Shown: positions 54,173-62,438 of the stretch, piece by piece
How positions within the stretch are numbered: the first letter of the stretch is position 1
Layout: every line of letters begins with the position of its first letter
NCBI GenBank assembly: GCA_018241695.1
Contig: JAFEDH010000004.1
Span: 1 to 64,000, forward strand
Length of the DNA: 64,000 nt
Source of the DNA: Pseudomonadota bacterium
GTDB lineage: Bacteria > Pseudomonadota > Gammaproteobacteria > Burkholderiales > Rhodocyclaceae
Reading direction: 5' to 3'
Program-made: the position numbers and the translations under genes
The notes under the pieces: generated by a model
The model's database searches: none
The model's input: only the letters and a program-made list of their open reading frames with translations
What the model was told of the DNA's origin: nothing

Positions 54173-55360
54173 GTGAGTCATAAAAAGATACATAGGCTGC
54201 CACTTCGGGGTGGTGGAGACGGTCCCATCCGGTTGATCCCCGGCTGGTCCGATATCAAGCCTGCAGACGATCTGGCGCAGGGGGAGCGTTTCCTTGGGCG
54301 CGCCTATTCGGCACTGACGATACTGGTCATCGACGATCAGGTTTCGGGGCGGATGCTGCTAGAGGAGCTCCTGTTCCAGATTGAGCCCAACGCGGAAATC
54401 CGGGGGTTTTCCAATCCGCTCGAAGCCATCGAGTTTGCCAGGGCGAACCCCGTTGACCTGGTTGTCACCGACTACAAGATGCCCGGGATCGATGGGGTAG
54501 AAACCATCCGGCGCTTGCGCCAGATTTCCCATCTGACCGAAATTCCGGTGATCTGTGTCACCGTGGTGGATGAACAGGACGTCACGCTGAAAGCCCTGAT
54601 GGCGGGCGCTACGGATTTCCTCAGTCGTCCGCTCGATCATCTTGAGGCCGCGGCCCGGTTCAAATCCAGCCTGACCATCCGGCGCCATCAGATCAACAGC
54701 CAGAATTACGCGAAGGCCCTTGAATACCGTATCGAAAAGGCGACGCGGGAAGCACGGCTGAGTGAAATGGAATCCATGCTGGGGCTGGCAAAGGTGGCCG
54801 AGAAGCGGGATTCGATCACGGGGCAACACCTTGTCCGCATCGGCAAGTACGCGGCGCTGCTCGCGCGCGAATGTGGCTGGAGTTCCCATGAACAGCAGGT
54901 TCTCGAACTCGCGGCGCCGTTGCATGATATCGGCAAGATCGCCATTCCCGACACGATTCTCCAGGCATCGAGGAAACTGACGAGTGACGAATGGGAAATC
55001 ATGAAAACCCATTCGGAACAGGGTTACGAGATGCTGAAGAACAGCAGCTCCAGATACATGAAGGTTGCCGCCGAGATCGCACGCGGTCATCACGAACGCT
55101 ACGATGGCACGGGCTATCCTCACCGGCAGTCGGGAGACAGGATTCCCATCGAGTCGCGGATCGTGGCGATCGTCGACGTGTATGACGCTTTGACCTCCGA
55201 GCGATCGTACAAGCGCGCCTGGACACAGCAGGAAGCAACCGACTACATGCTGTCGGAGCAGGGAAAGCATTTCGATCCCGAGCTGATCCGGCGGTTCTTC
55301 TCCTGTGCCGAGGAATTGCGGCTTTTGCAGAAAACCTTCTCAGATTCGCCACCGTGCTGA
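54173..55360 (+). CDS. rpfG: RpfG-like response regulator with HD-GYP phosphodiesterase domain
   Basis: 395 aa from a GTG start with GAGGTCTGGAGG upstream. A receiver domain (about residues 47-165; LTILVIDDQ, phospho-acceptor Asp100 in VVTDYKMPG) is joined to a complete HD-GYP domain: HDIGKIAIPD at 251-260 and HHERYDGTGYP at 306-316. HD-GYP enzymes degrade cyclic di-GMP. With the adjacent sensor kinase this is the RpfG half of a DSF receptor pair. The stop overlaps the rpfC start by 7 bp. Confidence 0.92.
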   Translation: MSHKKIHRLPLRGGGDGPIRLIPGWSDIKPADDLAQGERFLGRAYSALTILVIDDQVSGRMLLEELLFQIEPNAEIRGFSNPLEAIEFARANPVDLVVTDYKMPGIDGVETIRRLRQISHLTEIPVICVTVVDEQDVTLKALMAGATDFLSRPLDHLEAAARFKSSLTIRRHQINSQNYAKALEYRIEKATREARLSEMESMLGLAKVAEKRDSITGQHLVRIGKYAALLARECGWSSHEQQVLELAAPLHDIGKIAIPDTILQASRKLTSDEWEIMKTHSEQGYEMLKNSSSRYMKVAAEIARGHHERYDGTGYPHRQSGDRIPIESRIVAIVDVYDALTSERSYKRAWTQQEATDYMLSEQGKHFDPELIRRFFSCAEELRLLQKTFSDSPPC

Positions 55361-57465
55361 AGCGGGCAAAATCACCGGGGAGTGTTATCGCTGCTTTAAA
55401 AGCCCAGGCGCGGGTACGCCTGCTGTTCGGGCTGCCCATTGTCCTGGGGGGCGGAGGCTGGCTCCTGGCCCATGATTTCAGCCCTTTGCTGCTTGCAATC
55501 GGGCTGGTGATCGTTACCTACATCCTGGGTACTTTCCTGGCGGCGAGATTCACACACCGGATCGGACCGCGGCGTCTGGCGACTTTCACGGCAATTGCCG
55601 ACCCGCTCATGCAGTCGGTCTGGATTGCGGTCATGGGCGAATTTGGTGGCCTGGTCGCAAGCTTTTATATTTTTACCATCCTCGGTTTCGGATTCCGCAT
55701 CGGTGTTGGCCTGATGCGGATCTGCCAGGCGAGCGCGATTCTGGGATTTTGTGCTGCTGCATCTTTATCAGGTGCTTTCTGGCAGGCACATCCGGTGGTC
55801 TGGTTTTCGTTCCTGATCCTGCTGATCCTGGTTCCCGGCTATGCGGCGGTACTGATCCGGCAACTGCACGCGGCACGCTACGATGCGGAGGAAGCCAGCC
55901 GCGCGAAGTCCGCCCTGCTGGCCAAGGTGAGCCATGAGTTACGCACTCCCCTCACCGGCATTGTCGCCTCGGCCCATCTGATGGATATGGAGCTCGCCGG
56001 ATCGCCAGTCCGGCGCCGGGTGGAAACCATCCTCGGACTGGCACAGGATCTGAATAACGAGATCAACGACCTGCTCGATCAGGCGAAATATGAAAGCCGA
56101 TCCTTGCGGCTCGAACCGGCTTCTTTCGACCTGCGCGCCCTGCTGGACAAGCTGCACGACACGATCGAGCCGGCAGCCCAGCGCAAGGGGCTGTCCCTCG
56201 ACGTATATCGCGATCCGCGCCTGACCGACTGGGTACTGGGAGATGCCTATTTGTTGAACCGGGCCCTGCTCAATCTTGGCAACAATGCCGTGAAGTTCAC
56301 CCCGAGCGGCAGTGTCCGGATTGCGGCCATGCGGATCAGCGAAACCCCGACCCATTATCGAATCCGGTTCTCGGTGGAAGATACCGGAATCGGTATCGCA
56401 GCGAAGGATCACGCCAGGGTGTTCGAACCCTTCACCCAGGCCTCAGCCGGGACAGCCCGGAAGTTCGGAGGTACCGGCCTCGGAATGGCTCTGGCCAAGG
56501 AGGTCGTGGAAGCCATGGGGGGAAAAATCCGGCTGCAAAGCGAACTCGATCACGGCAGTCGCTTCTGGTTCGATATCCAGTTCTCCCGTGTGGCGGAACC
56601 TGCGCCGGCCCTTCCCGCTGCCGGGCATGGGGAGGCCGCCGCGACGGAACCCCGATCCATCCTGGTGGTGGATGACCATGAAACCAATCTCCTGTTGCTG
56701 CAGGAGTTGCTGGAACAGGATCACCATACGGTGGTGGCTGCCAGGAATGGTGCCGAAGCACTTGCAGCCATTCAGGAGGGTGTGTTCGATCTTTGTTTCT
56801 TCGATTTCAATTTGCCCGATATGGATGGCGAGAAGCTGTTGAACCTGTACCGGTTTGGAAAATCCGACCCGGCGCCAGTATTTTTCCTCACCGCGGATGC
56901 GACAAGCTCAACCAGGTCGAAGCTGGAGGCAGCAGGCGCCGCGGGTGTGCTGCACAAGCCCGTCGGCATCGAAGCCCTGCGCCAGGCGGTGCGGCAGATT
57001 ACCCGCCCGGCCCGGTCCGGATCAATGCAGCCAAATACCCTGGGTGAGGGCGGGATGCCGTCGGCTGCTGCGGGAGGACATCTGCGCGTTGTACCGGTGG
57101 CCTATTTCAACCGGGACCGGGTCATGGAACTGAAAGCGCGCAGCCGGCGGCCAAACTTTGTTGAAAGCCTGCTGGCGCAAGCGGCCATCGAATTCGATAC
57201 CAATGTGGGCGCCCTGGCAAGACATCTCGAAGCGGGTGATGTGCCGGCCGTGCACGATGTTGCCCATGCGCTGAAGGGCGTGGCGGTCAATGTGGGCGCG
57301 GTCCGGCTGGCGGCGCTGGCGTCGGCCCTGATGAGCCTGAAACGGACCGAGCTTGGCCAGGCACCGCGCCACATCGACGATCTGGAAAAGGCCCGGGCCG
57401 GGACCCGGGAGGCGATCGACGCCATGCTGGCCGAGCTTGCCGGTAGCAGCCAGCAGGCTCAATAA
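55354..57465 (+). CDS. rpfC: RpfC-like hybrid sensor kinase (HisKA-HATPase-REC-HPt)
   Basis: 703 aa, starting at the GTG (55354) within the rpfG end. About five N-terminal membrane helices (residues 20-170) without a large periplasmic domain are followed by the kinase box SHELRTPL with His194, an ATPase domain (NLGNNAVKFTPSG N-box; EDTGIGIA; GGTGLGMALAK), a receiver domain with Asp484 in FFDFNLPD, and an HPt domain with His638 in AHALKG. This is the layout and size of Xanthomonas RpfC, the DSF sensor. RpfG is the expected partner. Confidence 0.92.
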   Translation: MLKRAKSPGSVIAALKAQARVRLLFGLPIVLGGGGWLLAHDFSPLLLAIGLVIVTYILGTFLAARFTHRIGPRRLATFTAIADPLMQSVWIAVMGEFGGLVASFYIFTILGFGFRIGVGLMRICQASAILGFCAAASLSGAFWQAHPVVWFSFLILLILVPGYAAVLIRQLHAARYDAEEASRAKSALLAKVSHELRTPLTGIVASAHLMDMELAGSPVRRRVETILGLAQDLNNEINDLLDQAKYESRSLRLEPASFDLRALLDKLHDTIEPAAQRKGLSLDVYRDPRLTDWVLGDAYLLNRALLNLGNNAVKFTPSGSVRIAAMRISETPTHYRIRFSVEDTGIGIAAKDHARVFEPFTQASAGTARKFGGTGLGMALAKEVVEAMGGKIRLQSELDHGSRFWFDIQFSRVAEPAPALPAAGHGEAAATEPRSILVVDDHETNLLLLQELLEQDHHTVVAARNGAEALAAIQEGVFDLCFFDFNLPDMDGEKLLNLYRFGKSDPAPVFFLTADATSSTRSKLEAAGAAGVLHKPVGIEALRQAVRQITRPARSGSMQPNTLGEGGMPSAAAGGHLRVVPVAYFNRDRVMELKARSRRPNFVESLLAQAAIEFDTNVGALARHLEAGDVPAVHDVAHALKGVAVNVGAVRLAALASALMSLKRTELGQAPRHIDDLEKARAGTREAIDAMLAELAGSSQQAQ

Positions 57466-57482
57466 AGCCCAGAGCGGGGCAG

Positions 57483-58370
57483 CTATCGCCCGGACTGAAG
57501 TTGCGCCAGCATCTCCATCGTCCTCAGCTCTTCGGGCGTGAGCCGCTGGGCAACCAAAACCCAGTCATGCACCACCTGATGCATTTCATCGTAGTCAAGC
57601 GGACTGACCCGCTGGCGGCTGCGCTGGACCATCAGCCGGGCTTCCCGATGTCGTTGATGGCGCTTGACGAATGCCTCCACGGCGAGTTCTCCGGCACCCC
57701 GTTCACACACCTCGTCGATGACTCCGAGGGCGAGGAGTTCCTGCGCCGAGTACATCTTTGCATTGGTCAGCATTTTCTCCGCCTGGAACGCGCCGATCCG
57801 CCGGGCGAGAAGACTCATTCCTCCGGTGCACGGGAACATGCCGAACATGATTTCGGGAAAGCCGAATTCGCTGTGCTCCTCGGCGATGATGTGGTCGGCC
57901 GCCAGGGCGGTCTCGAAACCACCACCCAGCGCCCGGCCCTGCACCAGCGAGATCGTCGTGGCGGAGCCGTTCAGGGCAGTCGCCCAGGCGTAGAGAGTGT
58001 CCAGGCAGTACTTCGAATAGGCGTACAGCGTATCCCAGTCCTGCGCCAGGATCCGCTCATGGAAATGGGTAAGGTCACCCCCCATGCTGAAGAATTCAGG
58101 GTGCTCCGAGCGCAGGACAACGTAGTTGACGGCGTGCAGATCTCCCTTGGAAACCCAGCAACCGTTCTGGGAGGAGACCGTTGCCAGGAGATCGCCCAGC
58201 TGGCGGAGGAGCGGTATCGAGAAATTTTGCCGCTGCGGATCCTGCGTCATGGCGACCCAGAGCGTCGAGTGCAGGTCTGGCTCGAAGGTGGCGGCGATAC
58301 GCCGCGGCACTTCGGTGGCCGGGGCGTGCTGGGTATGCGCAAAGCGCGATGTGGCAAGAACTGCGTTCAT
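57483..58370 (-). CDS. rpfF: RpfF-like DSF synthase (enoyl-CoA hydratase/thioesterase)
   Basis: A 295-aa crotonase-fold protein. The catalytic glutamates of RpfF are conserved in pattern: Glu153 in ALGGGFETALAAD and Glu173 in SEFGFPEIMFG, 20 residues apart as in Xanthomonas RpfF (Glu141, Glu161). HPEFFSMGGDL forms the oxyanion-hole loop. RpfF dehydrates 3-hydroxyacyl-ACP and releases the cis-2-unsaturated fatty acid signal. It is convergent with rpfC, 17 bp from its stop, and has a GAGG site ahead of its ATG. Homology to RpfF rather than a catabolic hydratase is supported by the neighbouring rpfGC. Confidence 0.93.
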   Translation of the reverse strand: MNAVLATSRFAHTQHAPATEVPRRIAATFEPDLHSTLWVAMTQDPQRQNFSIPLLRQLGDLLATVSSQNGCWVSKGDLHAVNYVVLRSEHPEFFSMGGDLTHFHERILAQDWDTLYAYSKYCLDTLYAWATALNGSATTISLVQGRALGGGFETALAADHIIAEEHSEFGFPEIMFGMFPCTGGMSLLARRIGAFQAEKMLTNAKMYSAQELLALGVIDEVCERGAGELAVEAFVKRHQRHREARLMVQRSRQRVSPLDYDEMHQVVHDWVLVAQRLTPEELRTMEMLAQLQSGR

Positions 58371-58441
58371 GGCAAGTACCTCGTAAGTAATAGAACCAAG
58401 GAAAAATTCATTCCAGATACTGAACTTTTCGGAACACGAAC

Positions 58442-58462
58442 ACCCGGAATCATGATCCGGGT
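58442..58462. promoter_or_regulatory. Inverted repeat upstream of rpfF
   Basis: ACCCGGA-N7-TCCGGGT is a perfect 7-bp dyad, 72-92 bases ahead of the rpfF start. Within the 211-bp non-coding spacer between rpfF and the DUF4197 gene it is the only notable structure. It could be an operator for rpfF or a weak hairpin. Confidence 0.4.
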
Positions 58463-58581
58463 TCTCGGGGGAATTGTAGTCAACGGGGAAAAAAGTGGTG
58501 GGTTACCTGTGATGCAGGACAGGGTGGGGGTGGGCGAGGTAAGGTAAGGTGCTTTTTTCCATCATTTATCGGGAGTTTGCG

Positions 58582-59265
58582 ATGTCATTCCGCTATCCGG
58601 TTTTCATTGTCGCCGTGGGGCTGGCGATTACTGCCCATGCCTTCAGCCTCGACAGCCTTTCCGGCAAGGATGCCGTGGGCGGCCTGAAAGAGGCGCTGAC
58701 CCAGGGGGCCGGTATCGCGGTAGCCAGCCTGGGCAAGACCGACGGATTTCTGGGCAACGACAAGGTGCGCATTCCCCTGCCGGAGAATCTGGAAAAGGCC
58801 AAGAGCCTGTTGCGGGGGCTGGGTGCCGGCAAGCAGGTGGATGAACTTGAAACGGCCATGAACCGTGCCGCCGAGGCCGCCGTACCGGAGGCCAGGACCC
58901 TGCTGGTCAATGCGGTGAAGCAGATGTCGATACAGGACGCCAAGGGCATTCTCACGGGCGGCGACGATGCGGCCACCCAGTATTTCCGCAAAACCACCGC
59001 CGGTCCGCTGGCGCAGAAATTCCAGCCCATCGTGCAAAAGGCCATGGCCCGGGTAAAGCTTGCGGAAAAATATGACCAGTTCGCCGGCAAGGCCGCCCGG
59101 CTCGGCCTGATCGGTGAATCCGATGCGCATCTGGACAGTTACGTTACCGGCAAGGCGCTCGATGGCCTTTACCTGATGATTGCGGAAGAAGAAAAGCAGA
59201 TTCGGCAGAACCCGGCCGATGCGACGGGCCGTCTTGCACAAAAAGTTTTCGGCCTGCTGCGCTGA
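58582..59265 (+). CDS. DUF4197 periplasmic protein
   Basis: 227 aa from the ATG at 58582 with a GGGAG site (the frame also starts at a TTG/ATG-like codon 33 bases earlier). A signal peptide (FRYPVFIVAVGLAITAHAF) is followed by the DUF4197 pattern DAVGGLKEALTQGAGIAVASLG, IPLPENLEKAKSLLRGLGAG, and DAKGILTGGDDAATQYFRKTT. It is helical and of unknown function. It is the divergent neighbour of rpfF. Confidence 0.9.
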   Translation: MSFRYPVFIVAVGLAITAHAFSLDSLSGKDAVGGLKEALTQGAGIAVASLGKTDGFLGNDKVRIPLPENLEKAKSLLRGLGAGKQVDELETAMNRAAEAAVPEARTLLVNAVKQMSIQDAKGILTGGDDAATQYFRKTTAGPLAQKFQPIVQKAMARVKLAEKYDQFAGKAARLGLIGESDAHLDSYVTGKALDGLYLMIAEEEKQIRQNPADATGRLAQKVFGLLR

Positions 59266-59304
59266 AGCCATGAACCAAGCGTCGTGCCGGAGAAAGGAAA
59301 TACC

Positions 59305-60651
59305 ATGAATCTGCAGGATCTTCCCACCGGCGTCCCCGATTGGCTGACGATCACGGGTGGAGGTACGGTGTCGCGTCTGGAGCGGGCAGTGGCGCGGCGC
59401 GAGGCATGGATCGTGGATATCGACCGGCCCGATGGCCAGCGCTGCGAAGGGTTTTTGCGTCTCGATCGCCAGCCCTGGCCAGACAATCCCTGGCCGCTGG
59501 CGCGTGAAGCCGGCATCGTGCGCGCCCTGGCCGGCACCCGGGTACCGGTGCCGGGTGTGATCGGCATGAGCGAGACACTCAACTGCGTGCTCTTCGAACG
59601 ATCACCCGGACGAGCCGATCTTCCGGCCATGCCGGCGGACCAGCGCCGCGCGGTGCTGGAGCACTTCTTCGACATCCTGGCCGATCTGCACACGCTGGAT
59701 GTGGATGCGCTGCCCCTGCCACCACTGGCACGACCTGCCACACCGCGCGATTGCGCCCTGGCCGAAGTGGATGTGGTGACCCATCTGTTCCGGGATTTTC
59801 TCGCCCGCCATTGCGATCCGCTCATCAGTTACGGCCTGGACTGGCTGGAGCGTTTTGCGCCAGAACAGGTGGCGCGGCTTTCGCTGGTGCAGGGCGATAC
59901 CGGGCCGGTGAATTTCCTTTTCGTGGGGGATCGGGTAAGCGCCGTGATTGACTGGGAATGGGGCCATCTCGGTGATCCGCTGGAAGACCTGGGTAATGTC
60001 TGCGTGCGCAATTTCTGGAACCCCAGCGGCGATTTCGATGGCCTGTTCGAACGCTATGAAAAGCGTTCGGGCATCCCGGTGGATCGCTTTCGCGTCGGCT
60101 ATTACCGGGTGCAGCAGAACATGCGCGGCATGCTGCCGATCGCGGCCAATACCGCCCAGCTCAATCCCAGGGAGCCACTGGCCTGGCATCTGGCCTACCG
60201 CTATGTGGGTGACCGTTCCACGGTCGAGGCGCTGGCCGATGCCATGCGGATTCCCATTGCGCCACCGGAATTCCCTACGGATGAAACCGGCCCCGACATC
60301 CTTGCCCAGGCTGCGTTGTGGTCGCTGGAAAACGATATCGCACCCTCGCTGGCGCCGGGTTTCGCCCGCGCACGCCTGCACGATGCCGGCATCCTGGTGC
60401 GCTGCCTGGACCGGGTGCACCGTTTCGAATCCGTGCTGGCGGCGATCGAGCTGGATGAACTGCACGCACTGCTCGGCCAGCGTCCGGCCAGCCTGGCCGA
60501 GGGCCTGGCCCAGGCCGACATGGCGATCCGCGCACGACGCCTTGCCGACGAAAAGGTACTGCCCTGGCTTGCCCGCCGCGCCTACCGCCTGGAATGGCTC
60601 TACGCCCCGGCCGCCACGCTCTATCCGGACCGGCGCTGGACTCCGATCTGA
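59305..60651 (+). CDS. Phosphotransferase family protein (APH-like)
   Basis: 448 aa from the ATG at 59305 (AAAGGA site); an earlier in-frame GTG exists at 59284. The APH/choline-kinase-like fold is shown by LVQGDTGPVNFLF (catalytic Asp and Asn in the HGDxxxxN position, with His replaced by Gln) and SAVIDWEWGHLGDPLEDL (metal-binding DWE). The final 130 residues are an all-helical extension not found in antibiotic kinases. The substrate is unknown; related proteins accompany acyl-CoA metabolism genes in other proteobacteria. Confidence 0.82.
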   Translation: MNLQDLPTGVPDWLTITGGGTVSRLERAVARREAWIVDIDRPDGQRCEGFLRLDRQPWPDNPWPLAREAGIVRALAGTRVPVPGVIGMSETLNCVLFERSPGRADLPAMPADQRRAVLEHFFDILADLHTLDVDALPLPPLARPATPRDCALAEVDVVTHLFRDFLARHCDPLISYGLDWLERFAPEQVARLSLVQGDTGPVNFLFVGDRVSAVIDWEWGHLGDPLEDLGNVCVRNFWNPSGDFDGLFERYEKRSGIPVDRFRVGYYRVQQNMRGMLPIAANTAQLNPREPLAWHLAYRYVGDRSTVEALADAMRIPIAPPEFPTDETGPDILAQAALWSLENDIAPSLAPGFARARLHDAGILVRCLDRVHRFESVLAAIELDELHALLGQRPASLAEGLAQADMAIRARRLADEKVLPWLARRAYRLEWLYAPAATLYPDRRWTPI

Positions 60652-60762
60652 CTCTTCATCGGGCAGGAGGCATTGCTCTCGTCGGCACCGCTCTCATTGC
60701 CTCGGGGGTGCACCAAGGCGACCGGGCCTTGAGCCGGTATTGACGAAGATGGATGGAATCCA

Positions 60763-61233
60763 TCAGGCCGTTACCAAAAGACTGTTGGCCAGCAGGTCGC
60801 TTGCTACTGCCTGGTATGCCAGCGCGGGATCGTGCCGGACCATATCGTTCCAGTACCCGAAAGCCCCGTAGCCATAAGCGGCCAGCGGATTACCGGAAGC
60901 ACCACTATCCACGACATTGGCAAGCAGCAGCGTACTTTGCAGGGATGCATCGTACATCAGGGGATACAGCGCAGCGGCGGATGCATCCGGATTCAGTGGA
61001 TTCAGCGCGCTGCCCGGATCCAGAAGCGAGGATGTCGCCGAGGTCGCATCGGTGAGCATCATGAGCAGCGAGTCCGCGGACAGGGTGACCGACTCCTGTG
61101 CCAGCAAGGCCAGATCCGCCTGGTTGACGGCGGTGCTGGCAGACGGCCCCGGATACGTAGCATTCGGGCCGCGCGGGACATACCTGGCATAGCCCGGAGC
61201 GCCCGAAGGCGCGATTGCGGACAGGCTGTTCAT
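60763..61233 (-). CDS. Hypothetical protein, unrecognised
   Basis: A 156-aa protein without recognised domain, signal or membrane segment. It is rich in Ala, Ser, Leu and Asn, and an AxxxLLANxxx-type Ala/Leu pattern recurs (STLLLANVVDSGASG and AVASDLLANSLLVTA). It has an AAGGAGGA-like site before its ATG. It stands alone, on the opposite strand to the phosphotransferase, 85 bp downstream of selU in the same direction. Confidence 0.5.
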   Translation of the reverse strand: MNSLSAIAPSGAPGYARYVPRGPNATYPGPSASTAVNQADLALLAQESVTLSADSLLMMLTDATSATSSLLDPGSALNPLNPDASAAALYPLMYDASLQSTLLLANVVDSGASGNPLAAYGYGAFGYWNDMVRHDPALAYQAVASDLLANSLLVTA

Positions 61234-61318
61234 GGCGCGTCCTCCTTACACTGCCTGCGACCACGGTGCCGTATTTTAGTTCCACCCCTGCGAATGCCAG
61301 CGTGGCCAGGGGTACGGC

Positions 61319-62362
61319 TCAGGTACGGTCCATCAGCGCTGTGGCCAGTGCGTCTACCCCGGCATCGTCGAGAGTGTCGGCATGGAGGGGCGGTGCCAGC
61401 CGGGCAGTGAAATTGCGGGCCTGCGAGGTCCGGTAGGCCGGATCGTAGTGCTCTTCCAGCAGCGCCGTCACCAGTTCTGCGTGCCGCCCACTGACAGACC
61501 ATTCCTGCCAGCGGGCGACGGCCTGGGCCCCGCGCAGCATGCGCAGGGCGTCGAGCCGGGAACAGAGGTCTTCGGTCTGCTCCAGCCAGTAGGAATAATC
61601 GCGCAAAAGAAAATCCACCCGTGCCGCCAGGGGCGCCTCGACCGGATGCACCTGACCATCGCGCATGGCGGTGACCAGGGCTTTGGGTAATTGCAGATCG
61701 CCGATCTTGCGCGATTCGGCTTCCACATACACCGGACGATCCGTCGTGAAGCCGCGCAGCGCCTGCCAGATGCGGGTATCCAGTGTGCGCTGTCCGGGCT
61801 GGGGCGTGCCGGGCAGGCTGCCCAGCACCGAGCCGCGGTGGGCAGCCAGGGTTTCCAGATCCAGCACCTGGGCGCCGCGCCGGGCCAGGGCTTGCAGTAC
61901 GCGGGTCTTGGCGCTGCCGGTGGGGCCGGCCACCACCTTCCAGTCGAAACCGGCGGGCCACGCATCCAGATCGGCCAGTACCTGATGGCGAAAGGCCTTG
62001 TAGCCACCTTCGAGCTGATGGGCGTCCCAGCCCACGGCGCGCAGCACGGTGCTCATGGCGCCGGAGCGCATGCCGCCGCGCCAGCACATCACCAGCGGAC
62101 GCCAATGCTTGGGCCGGGTCTGGAAGCGGGTGCGGATGTGCCGCCCCACGGCTTCGGCCACATAGGCGCCGCCCAGACGCCGGGCGGCGAAGGGCGAGAC
62201 CTGTTTGTACAGCGTGCCCACTTCGGCACGCTGGGCATCGTCGAGTACCGGCGTATTCTCCGCGCCCGGCACATGGTCGTCGGCAAACTCGGCGGGCGAA
62301 CGCACGTCGAGAATGGCATCGAATGCGAAGAGCTGTGCTACGGTAGCAACTCCGATTTTCAT
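61319..62362 (-). CDS. selU: SelU (MnmH), tRNA 2-selenouridine synthase
   Basis: 347 aa from the ATG at 62362 (the frame is open upstream into antisense selD). A rhodanese domain with catalytic Cys93 in LVMCWRGGMRS is followed by a P-loop domain with GPTGSAKT at 146-153. It uses selenophosphate to convert 2-thiouridine-34 of tRNA to 2-selenouridine. The divergent selD provides selenophosphate. Confidence 0.96.
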   Translation of the reverse strand: MKIGVATVAQLFAFDAILDVRSPAEFADDHVPGAENTPVLDDAQRAEVGTLYKQVSPFAARRLGGAYVAEAVGRHIRTRFQTRPKHWRPLVMCWRGGMRSGAMSTVLRAVGWDAHQLEGGYKAFRHQVLADLDAWPAGFDWKVVAGPTGSAKTRVLQALARRGAQVLDLETLAAHRGSVLGSLPGTPQPGQRTLDTRIWQALRGFTTDRPVYVEAESRKIGDLQLPKALVTAMRDGQVHPVEAPLAARVDFLLRDYSYWLEQTEDLCSRLDALRMLRGAQAVARWQEWSVSGRHAELVTALLEEHYDPAYRTSQARNFTARLAPPLHADTLDDAGVDALATALMDRT

Positions 62363-62438
62363 GACGGCGGAGATGGCGCGGGAGGAGGACGTGGATTTTA
62401 CGTCGGCCGCGTTGGCTCCCGTCCTTGCCGGAGTATTT

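Noticed and set aside
57483..58370. Catabolic enoyl-CoA hydratase instead of RpfF
   Set aside because: The Glu spacing and the adjacent rpfG-rpfC genes favour a DSF synthase.
59305..60651. Aminoglycoside resistance kinase
   Set aside because: The motif His is replaced by Gln and there is a long unrelated C-terminal region, with no mobile element nearby.
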